Below are positions 20,081 through 26,410 of a DNA stretch of 26,410 bases, one piece after another. The stretch is taken from the IMG/VR virus record IMGVR_UViG_3300049483_000059, positions 1 to 26,410 of that record. One strand, written 5' to 3'. This DNA comes from a virus. Numbering within the stretch: the first letter of the stretch is position 1; the number at the start of each line of letters is the position of its first letter. The notes beneath the pieces were generated by a model, which made no database searches, was not told where the DNA came from, and saw only the letters and a list, made by a program, of their open reading frames with translations. A program made the position numbers and the translations under genes.

Positions 20081-22489
20081 TTATGAGGCTAGATAGCAGC
20101 CAGTGAATGTTACTGATCCTGCTGTGTCAATTGGAACGTTAGTCAATGCACCGCTACCAACTTCCTGGAACGCTGCATACGATGTTCCGCCAAGTCCATT
20201 TAGAAACAGTTTGTTTCCAGCGGCAAGAAGTGTAATACCAGTCCATGACATAATGAACCCAGCATTAACACCGGAGTTTACGAATCCAAACGGGAAATTA
20301 ACCACACGCATGGATCCAGTTCCAGTATGAGCACTCCAAATTAGTTCCACCTGAATAAATATTAGCTTTCCGAGTCTCCAGTAGAAACCAAGTTGAGACG
20401 AATATGTTCCAACGCCAGCCGTTGTTGACCCTGCGATTGCAGGCGCAGTCGGCCAGGCTGTTCTATCGTATTGGTCAGATAAACCAGTTGAAGGTATAGC
20501 AATAGCTGCGCTACCATCAAAGTTTACACCAGCGATTGCTCTTGGGGTTGCCAGTTTAGTGGCTGTTCCAGCATTGCCTGACACGCTTGACTGATCTCCA
20601 GTGTTGTTTCCAGAAACTACCGCGTTATAATCGATGTTACTTCCGTAAATACGTCCCGAGCTTTGTATACCATATTCGTTTATGGTTGCCCGAAGAACAT
20701 GATTATTCTCGACACTTCCGTCAGCACCTGAAGATGGGGTAAAGAAAGTAATTTCAGATGCGCCAAGGCCCGTAGATTTTCCTGATCGCAAAACAAGATT
20801 GCCACCAACTTTATTTGGAGCGGCTGGACTATCACCAGCGTCAATGAGTAGAGCGTTTCCACCTCCGGCAGACGGGGCTGCTTTATCTATGCTAATATAA
20901 TGAGGCATATCTCCACTAAACTTGAGTCTTGATCCAGTCAAAGGGGCATTACTTAAATCCAGTTTTAGCAATGCTGCTAGTGCGGTTTGCAAATCAGTTT
21001 GATTACCAATAGTTCCAGTAATTCCACCCCAAGCACCACTGCCACCTGCGTTATTTAACGCGGTCTGTAAATCGGTTTGGTCAGAGAGGTCTCCAGTGAT
21101 ACCGCCCCAAGCAGCAACGGCACTTGCGTCCTCTAACGCCGTCTGCAAATCTGTTTGGTCAGAGAGGTCTCCAGTGATACCGCCCCAGACACTTCCTGGG
21201 TTATCGTGAGTATGCGGCACACCATCAATGTCGTACGTTTTACCTGCTGGAATGTTCAGGCCGTTCGCTCCGAATTTCATTGTGGAGTTTGCCGTTCCTC
21301 CAGCGTCGGTTATGACTACACGAAATTCTGTTCCACGTTTGTCAGGGCCAATGCTCCAGTCTTCACTGGCGAAGAAACCCATCGAGATTGCGTTCCAGAA
21401 ATCAACGCCGTCATAACCATTGCCAACTATGCCAAACAAACTGTTTCCAGCGGTTATAGCTGTCGGCGTAACCTTGGTTCCCTTAGCACGGAATCCTTGT
21501 ATCACACCGCCAGAACCGAATCCCCAAAGGTTATACCTAGGAGGATTTACATCTTCTTGCACCTGGTTCACCGCGTTAATACTAGCGGCTGTAGGGAAGT
21601 TCGTCGTGTCAAGGGGATCTCCGAAAAGATCAAGTCTCTTGCTTGTCGGTTCGTATGACCCAAAAGCAATGCCTAGTGGAGTCTCTGCACTGCCATCGCC
21701 TTGAAGACTGTCGTCTGTCGTTATTGTCACAATGCCGCCTTCTCCAGATCCTGCTCCGCCTCCAGTGAGACGCAAATCAAAAATATCGCCACCGGTTTCC
21801 TTATCTTCTAGCTTCACTTTCTTTGCACTAGCTCTTACCACGCATACTGGATGTGTCCCAGCTGGTATCTTAGGGAAATCGGCAGGGGCGACGATCTTAG
21901 CCTTGCTAGTACCCTGTGTAACTATCATTTTGACGGTAATGACGCCGTCAACATCCACCAACCCAACAGATAAGAGCACGAACCTAGCTCCTGTACCTGG
22001 TCTGTAGGCTTCGACTGACAGTATCTCGCCTGGGTACTTATAGGCTTGATCGCCAAACACTACCCAACCTGGTTTGATGGTGATATCCCAAGTGCCAGAT
22101 ACAGTCGGGCGCAATGGTAAGAACGTCCTGGTGTCAACATAGACAGGGTCAACACTGTAGGCAGAATGATTAGGGCCATGATTCTTTATGAACGAGAACC
22201 ACAGGTCGGACGGCTTGTATTGAGTGGATGGATATCGAGCCCGTGGCACTCCATCTAAGCCTTTATACACATATACCTGAAGATCAGTCATTAAAGGAAC
22301 AGACTCATTGTAGACTTCAGCTTGAGTGTTATCATCTAAATAACGAACCTTGATAAAATTAGGACGGGCAGATGATGACAATGTACCATCTGTCCATCCA
22401 GTCCTAGCCGGTCTCCGTTTTTCGATGAACACACTGGACTGCAAAATAAATTGTTTTATTGTTTCCCAAGATATGGGTTGACTGAGCAT
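20081..22489 (-). CDS. Tail fibre / receptor-binding structural protein
   Basis: An 802-residue fibre-like protein. The N-terminal part (about 1-240) is a globular, beta-rich attachment region. Residues about 240-280 are Gly-rich (GGGAGSGEGGIVTI) and lead to a shaft-like region. At about 434-490 three copies of a 26-residue unit with WGGITGDLSDQTDLQTAL are seen, typical of trimeric fibre shafts. Later parts are Ser/Gly/Asn-rich (VSGNNTGDQSSVSGNAGTAT), with a final beta-rich knob of about 130 residues ending in FTGCYLAS. Position between the tail-tip gene and lysozyme fits. The start has GGAGG 5 nt upstream. Which part binds the host cannot be told from sequence. Confidence 0.78.
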   Translation of the reverse strand: MLSQPISWETIKQFILQSSVFIEKRRPARTGWTDGTLSSSARPNFIKVRYLDDNTQAEVYNESVPLMTDLQVYVYKGLDGVPRARYPSTQYKPSDLWFSFIKNHGPNHSAYSVDPVYVDTRTFLPLRPTVSGTWDITIKPGWVVFGDQAYKYPGEILSVEAYRPGTGARFVLLSVGLVDVDGVITVKMIVTQGTSKAKIVAPADFPKIPAGTHPVCVVRASAKKVKLEDKETGGDIFDLRLTGGGAGSGEGGIVTITTDDSLQGDGSAETPLGIAFGSYEPTSKRLDLFGDPLDTTNFPTAASINAVNQVQEDVNPPRYNLWGFGSGGVIQGFRAKGTKVTPTAITAGNSLFGIVGNGYDGVDFWNAISMGFFASEDWSIGPDKRGTEFRVVITDAGGTANSTMKFGANGLNIPAGKTYDIDGVPHTHDNPGSVWGGITGDLSDQTDLQTALEDASAVAAWGGITGDLSDQTDLQTALNNAGGSGAWGGITGTIGNQTDLQTALAALLKLDLSNAPLTGSRLKFSGDMPHYISIDKAAPSAGGGNALLIDAGDSPAAPNKVGGNLVLRSGKSTGLGASEITFFTPSSGADGSVENNHVLRATINEYGIQSSGRIYGSNIDYNAVVSGNNTGDQSSVSGNAGTATKLATPRAIAGVNFDGSAAIAIPSTGLSDQYDRTAWPTAPAIAGSTTAGVGTYSSQLGFYWRLGKLIFIQVELIWSAHTGTGSMRVVNFPFGFVNSGVNAGFIMSWTGITLLAAGNKLFLNGLGGTSYAAFQEVGSGALTNVPIDTAGSVTFTGCYLAS
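21075..21187 (-). repeat. Two identical 35-bp direct repeats in the fibre gene
   Basis: The 35 bp at 21075-21109 and 21153-21187 are identical and start 78 bp apart, which is exactly one 26-residue protein unit. A third, diverged copy lies just below (about 20995-21035). The identity suggests recent duplication or gene conversion, and the number of units could change by recombination. Confidence 0.85.
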
Positions 22490-24592
22490 TTATCCTCCAA
22501 GAATTGGCCAACAATATATTGGCCACTCGGCTAGCATACCGTCACCAGATAGACCAGACGACTCAATAAGATAATCTTTTAGGAACGGAGTCATAACTGT
22601 TGGGTCAGAAAGATCGTCATTAGTAGAAACGAAAAAGGCAGGCGATGATTGATCCCAACCACCAGGTGCACCCACGCCTCTAACAAGAGGCAACCAACCC
22701 CACTGTTGTTTTTTAGTTGTATAATCAGTACCAGCATTAGCATACCGGTGAATATTTGTATCACGCGGACCTAAAGTTTGTGTTGTTCCGCCCATAGTAT
22801 CTGCGCCGAATTTTATTACCATCGGAACATTGTAGTTATCTCTGGTAATGAACGACTTGCCGTCCACTGAAAAATCTCCATCAAACGGACGGAAAGGACC
22901 AAGCGGTAACGTGCAATGGTCTAGTTCTTCCATAGGATCTTCGTTGAACATGTCCTTGCTTCTATGTATGTGCGGTGCAGTTTGGTCCCAAACAGCCGTA
23001 AAGTAGGCTACATCGTTAGCGTATTCTGGACGCATATGCCACGACAATTCAAACCCAGTATTAATAAAACATTTGAGTTCAACGTTGGACCATGTTCCTG
23101 ACGATGCACGTTCAAGTGTTCTGGAACTCAATGTTCCATAAGTGCCGCTCATTGTAATGCGACCATTCCGGATAACCATCCTGTACATATCGGTCTGGGG
23201 ATATCCTAATTCAATGGGTTTTGATGGGCCAGCAAATCCTAATTCGTAAGCAGTGCCATCGAAGAATAACCCATTGTGGGATGATGACCATTGCCAACCG
23301 CCATTAAATTCGCCAGTAGGGTTAACAATCGTGCCCGAAACTTGACCGGTAATAGGATCCATGCCGAACGACCCAATAATATTAGCGGCGTTAGGATATC
23401 CAAGAGATACATCTTCGGCATTAAGAATCTGTTCAGCTTGGGTAAAATATCTTGACCCGAACCAGCCGCCAACCATAGATGCTCGATATATTTTTTTTCG
23501 GTCTGAAGACGCAAAAATAAAATCTCCACTTCCGATTGCGACTTTTGAGTTGGTTGCTGTTACTTGAACAGCAAGACCGTCCACTGGCTCAGGAGTAACG
23601 TCGTACCACATATCTGGAACTGGCAGGCCTGGATAGAGCGCGCAGCCGAGTACGCGTGACTTATTCGTAAGAACATACAAGCCAACCAAAGTGGTTTCTG
23701 GCATTGGATCGGGATTCGGATCAGGATCAGGGTCGGGATTGGGATCTGGGATCTTAGGTCTAGGCGGAAATGGTTCATCTGGAACTCCTGGAAGTTCACC
23801 ATGTCCAGTGGATATAAAGCCTTCTCGAAGTTCGATCCCTGTCTTTGTAGTACCCCGATTAAATATTTTGAGATCATCAAAATTCTTAACATACACGCGA
23901 GTCTTGTACGGGGCTAAGTCAATAATAGACTTAATATCTTTCAGCGTTTCTGACTCAGCTGATAATGTCACTGTCTTCACTTTAGGGGCGCCGTGCGTCA
24001 AAGATGTGAAACCACTACACAAATTGTTTCCAGGTATAATCATGAAAGTAAACAGTTTAGAACTGATGTCATATGTCGCCTGGTATCCAAGATTCTTAGA
24101 CTCAAGAAGATTTGATATAGCGGACATGACGGTGACCCCGGATACAAGTCCCTTTACTTTTTGAGCGACCACGATTGAATCTCCAGAGGTTGCAAACCTA
24201 AAGAAACTTACAGTTCGCGTATTATCTTCTGGACTGATGATACTTTCATTTATTAATGCTTCTATTGATGATTGAAGACTTGCGCCGTCGAGCATTTTAT
24301 CTTTAAAAACGATTCTTTGCTCAAGAAATCCTTCTGCTGAATTTCCTTTGATTATGACAGCTTTTTTGTCGCCGAGAACAGTGTCACGCTCAACAAAATC
24401 TATTAGAAATAGACTTTTTGTTTCATGATGATACAGGTACATAAGTTCTTTTACAACTACTGCAGCGCTAGAGGCTTCAGACAGTGTCATGTCCATCAAG
24501 CTGGGCGAAGAAAAGCGAATACTCAGTGTGGCTGAGAGATAATCAGTGATTTCCATGACTGGATTTCTGGAGGAATCTAATAACAAAAACAT
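22490..24592 (-). CDS. Gp37-like tail protein (N-terminal part) with added distal module
   Basis: A 700-residue tail-tip protein. Residues about 1-260 match siphovirus Gp37-like proteins: beta-rich opening, HETKSLFLIDFVE, GNSAEGFLEQRIV, then LAPYKTRVYV and TGIELREGFIS near 226-260. Where the usual C-terminal barrel should follow, there is a Pro/Asp/Asn linker (about 268-299; PDPNPDPDPDP) and an unrelated 400-residue module. That module is rich in Trp, Gly and Asp, with repeated phrases such as FFDGTAYELG and VMTPFLKDYL, and may be a beta-propeller-like or carbohydrate-binding domain. This is inference. The missing barrel seems to be encoded at 18427-18705. Start ATG overlaps the previous stop (TAATG), GGAGG upstream. 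Confidence 0.76.
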   Translation of the reverse strand: MFLLLDSSRNPVMEITDYLSATLSIRFSSPSLMDMTLSEASSAAVVVKELMYLYHHETKSLFLIDFVERDTVLGDKKAVIIKGNSAEGFLEQRIVFKDKMLDGASLQSSIEALINESIISPEDNTRTVSFFRFATSGDSIVVAQKVKGLVSGVTVMSAISNLLESKNLGYQATYDISSKLFTFMIIPGNNLCSGFTSLTHGAPKVKTVTLSAESETLKDIKSIIDLAPYKTRVYVKNFDDLKIFNRGTTKTGIELREGFISTGHGELPGVPDEPFPPRPKIPDPNPDPDPDPNPDPMPETTLVGLYVLTNKSRVLGCALYPGLPVPDMWYDVTPEPVDGLAVQVTATNSKVAIGSGDFIFASSDRKKIYRASMVGGWFGSRYFTQAEQILNAEDVSLGYPNAANIIGSFGMDPITGQVSGTIVNPTGEFNGGWQWSSSHNGLFFDGTAYELGFAGPSKPIELGYPQTDMYRMVIRNGRITMSGTYGTLSSRTLERASSGTWSNVELKCFINTGFELSWHMRPEYANDVAYFTAVWDQTAPHIHRSKDMFNEDPMEELDHCTLPLGPFRPFDGDFSVDGKSFITRDNYNVPMVIKFGADTMGGTTQTLGPRDTNIHRYANAGTDYTTKKQQWGWLPLVRGVGAPGGWDQSSPAFFVSTNDDLSDPTVMTPFLKDYLIESSGLSGDGMLAEWPIYCWPILGG

Positions 24593-25401
24593 TACAGACC
24601 TCCATAGTTTGATTGATATGTTACTGCAAGCCCAGTGTTAGGAACCCCTGTAGCTTCTATCTCATTGTCACCCGGATCTATCTGGATCCAAGTGTAGGGC
24701 AACGTTACTGCTGAGAAAATGTTATGCCTGGTATTTTGAGAGATCAACTCGCAGGATTTTATGTCGCCTGTTTTGAGAAGTATCTGACTATCTGCTGGGA
24801 CAGGATCTAATAATGCGGCAAGTTTGGTCATACTTATTTTCATTGACGTATTATTTTCATTGTTCTTTATAGTTAACGTTCCTGTGGTTGGAGATCCAGT
24901 AAGTGTAAGAGCTATATTGCATCCGCAAGATACATCACCATCATTGGTAAAACCAACAGTGTCACCCCCAATGAGATTTGTAAGTGTTTTAGATGAAGAT
25001 AAAAACTCCGACTTAGGACATATTATTGTCACAACCATTATAGATTCCTTAACGAAAACAGGATTATTGCAGGATTCAACAACCCCGGATATTTCTCGGT
25101 AGGTAACTTCGCTTGTCTTGAACACAAGTTTCACGCTGTTCCCTGCCCTGAACACGGTCATCAAAGTTGCTCGTCTTTCTTCCACATTTGTATCTGTGAT
25201 TCGTATCGACATAACTATGATACGTTGTTTTGGTGCTACACTGGAAATTACGGTCCTGGTGTTCAGTTTATCTACCGTAATTTCTCTACTATCTTCAGCG
25301 ATACCAGTAATATCGAATATGAGTGCCCCATCAGATTCTGAAGCACTCATATCCAATACACACTGGTAACTGCCCGAGTAAGCAGTTACTTTTTCTAACA
25401 C
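24592..25401 (-). CDS. Distal tail protein (Dit-like)
   Basis: A 269-residue protein in the normal position of the distal tail protein, directly after the tape measure gene and before the Gp37-like tail protein. The N-terminal 135 residues look like the Dit tail-tube-like domain: VLDMSASESDGALIFDITGI, KLNTRTVISSVAPKQRIIVM, VEERRATLMTVFRAGNSVKL and CPKSEF. The second half (GDVSCGCNIALTLTG, then TGTLTIKN and an end with TWIQIDPGDNEIEA) is a galectin-like beta sandwich by pattern. Such proteins form the hexameric hub joining tail tube and tip. Start is GTG with AGGAG 6-7 nt upstream. Confidence 0.8.
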   Translation of the reverse strand: MLEKVTAYSGSYQCVLDMSASESDGALIFDITGIAEDSREITVDKLNTRTVISSVAPKQRIIVMSIRITDTNVEERRATLMTVFRAGNSVKLVFKTSEVTYREISGVVESCNNPVFVKESIMVVTIICPKSEFLSSSKTLTNLIGGDTVGFTNDGDVSCGCNIALTLTGSPTTGTLTIKNNENNTSMKISMTKLAALLDPVPADSQILLKTGDIKSCELISQNTRHNIFSAVTLPYTWIQIDPGDNEIEATGVPNTGLAVTYQSNYGGL

Positions 25402-25403
25402 AT

Positions 25404-26410
25404 TTATCTCCTATTTTGCCCGATTAAGCTAGCAGTGCGTCGCGCTACTTCCTCAACGGAAAGTGGTGACGGAGAAGTATTATACTGATTGTAGACAGTT
25501 TGTGGTCCTCTTAAATCCGGAGAGGTTAAACCCACAGGGCTGGAATACAAACTATGTCCAGGCGTTAAACCTAGATCAAACTGCTTCGGCCCGAAGGCGC
25601 TAGAAATTGTTTTTTCGATTGCAGACATGGCACTCATGTCCAACACTGGAGACAGCACAGGCTGGAAATTAAGATTGCTCGATAGGGATCCATCCATAAA
25701 GCTTAACATAGCGTCTTTGACTGTGTCTAACTTTTTGGTTATCATTGACGGATCAAGACCATTAACTAGGCCTTGCATGTAATAGTCAGAGATCTCAAAT
25801 GCTTTCTTAGATGGAGAGTGTTCGTCGAGACCCTTGCGGAACTTATCGAGCAGAATACCGACGATCATGCCAACTGCATTCCCCAAGTTAAGCAATCCTA
25901 ATGGATCCAGAAGTCCGATAACTATTCCAGTTACCACGTACTTTCCGATAGCTGCAAAATCTTTGAGTCTGTCTATTGTCTCTTTGCCCATTTGTGACGC
26001 AATATACTGAGTCAACCAGGTTGCGCCTTTATCTAGTTCATCCGAAGATTCTACTAATCCATCGAGAACAAACTTGATCATTGCCTTGGCCAGACGGCGA
26101 AGTTGGGCTCTAAGTTTACCGCCATCTTTTTCGATCGTATCAGCTAATGCTGAAATAACATTTATAAAGTAATTGTACACCGCATCAACAAGTGGTCCAA
26201 CGCCTTTAGCTGCTGAATTAACAAACTTTGTTAATATACTGGTCCATAAAGTTACATAAGTACCAATATTTTTTTCTAGATGCATCAGGGACCGCAAGAA
26301 CCACTTAGCGATAAGAGGATATACTGTTTCGGCTATTTTGTCTAGAGCCTTGAAAACCTCAACGAAAACAGTAGCAAATGCTGAGGAAATCCACGGGGCT
26401 GCGTCTATAA
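25404..26410 (-). CDS. Tape measure protein, C-terminal part (gene continues right of window)
   Basis: The frame stays open to the right edge: upstream of an apparent TTG at 26297 it reads on as IDAAPWISSAFATVFVEVFK, so the true start is outside the window and TTG is not the start. Visible are about 335 residues of long helical sequence with hydrophobic segments (IGKYVVTGIVIGLLDPLGLL, NAVGMIVGILL), the hallmark GLDEHSPSK of tape measure C-termini, and a Ser/Pro-rich end. The protein sets tail length and probably helps DNA pass the membrane. Tail genes follow immediately. Confidence 0.88.
   Translation of the reverse strand, partial: IDAAPWISSAFATVFVEVFKALDKIAETVYPLIAKWFLRSLMHLEKNIGTYVTLWTSILTKFVNSAAKGVGPLVDAVYNYFINVISALADTIEKDGGKLRAQLRRLAKAMIKFVLDGLVESSDELDKGATWLTQYIASQMGKETIDRLKDFAAIGKYVVTGIVIGLLDPLGLLNLGNAVGMIVGILLDKFRKGLDEHSPSKKAFEISDYYMQGLVNGLDPSMITKKLDTVKDAMLSFMDGSLSSNLNFQPVLSPVLDMSAMSAIEKTISSAFGPKQFDLGLTPGHSLYSSPVGLTSPDLRGPQTVYNQYNTSPSPLSVEEVARRTASLIGQNRR

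Noticed and set aside
23691-24164. A 157-residue plus-strand open frame rich in Gly and Ser
   Set aside because: It is the reverse reading of the Pro/Asp/Asn linker of the tail protein; no ribosome site and no independent support.
26295-26297. TTG as the start of the tape measure gene
   Set aside because: The frame stays open to the window edge and the translation upstream continues smoothly as helical tape-measure-like sequence.

Overview
The window is part of the genome of a tailed double-stranded DNA phage with siphovirus-type tail genes. Every convincing gene lies on the minus strand, so transcription runs from high to low coordinates. Strong AGGAG-type ribosome sites, a GH25 lysozyme with holin-like proteins, a Gp37-like tail protein and DUF6353-like membrane proteins point to a Gram-positive, probably Bacillota, host. 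TAA, TGA and TAG are all used as stops, so the standard bacterial code fits. The host species cannot be named from the sequence. No integrase, repressor, tRNA or CRISPR array is visible.

Layout in transcription order (right to left). 26.4-17.6 kb is the tail and lysis module: end of the tape measure protein, distal tail protein, a Gp37-like tail protein carrying a large added module, a repeat-bearing fibre, GH25 lysozyme, a small ORF that looks like the missing C-terminal piece of the Gp37-like protein, a one-TM lysis-region protein and a holin-like protein with an internal duplication. 17.5-10.1 kb holds about 20 small genes, many with one or two membrane segments. They include a HicA-like domain with a membrane tail, two DUF6353-like paralogues and a tandem pair of small paralogues, and are punctuated by near-identical promoter-like elements and hairpin terminators. 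10.1-0.2 kb is the replication and expression module: a 1248-residue SF3 helicase / primase-like / family B DNA polymerase fusion, a probable ssDNA-binding protein, an SF2 helicase, two PD-(D/E)XK nucleases and a 905-residue single-chain RNA polymerase of the DxDGD (YonO-like) type.

The most unusual region is 3724-4162, between the SF2 helicase and the VRR-NUC-like gene. It has no ORF. A 21-bp inverted repeat closes about 316 nt of densely hairpin-forming, G+C-richer sequence. Three clues agree on minus-strand transcription: a wobble-compatible closing helix, a C(UUCG)G tetraloop and a promoter-like element just upstream. Its 3' closing strand can alternatively pair with the Shine-Dalgarno of the downstream nuclease gene, so it may be a free structured ncRNA, a leader that controls the nuclease, or both.

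The same promoter-like element (on the minus strand beginning TAAAATAACA and ending ATATAATAGAAC) occurs five times. Three copies precede G-poor mRNA leaders, one precedes the 316-nt RNA, and one overlaps a hairpin/T-tract. It has a good -10 but no visible -35, which makes recognition by the phage's own RNA polymerase, or by an activator-dependent host polymerase, a testable idea. Four terminators share an 8-nt loop while their stems differ with compensation.
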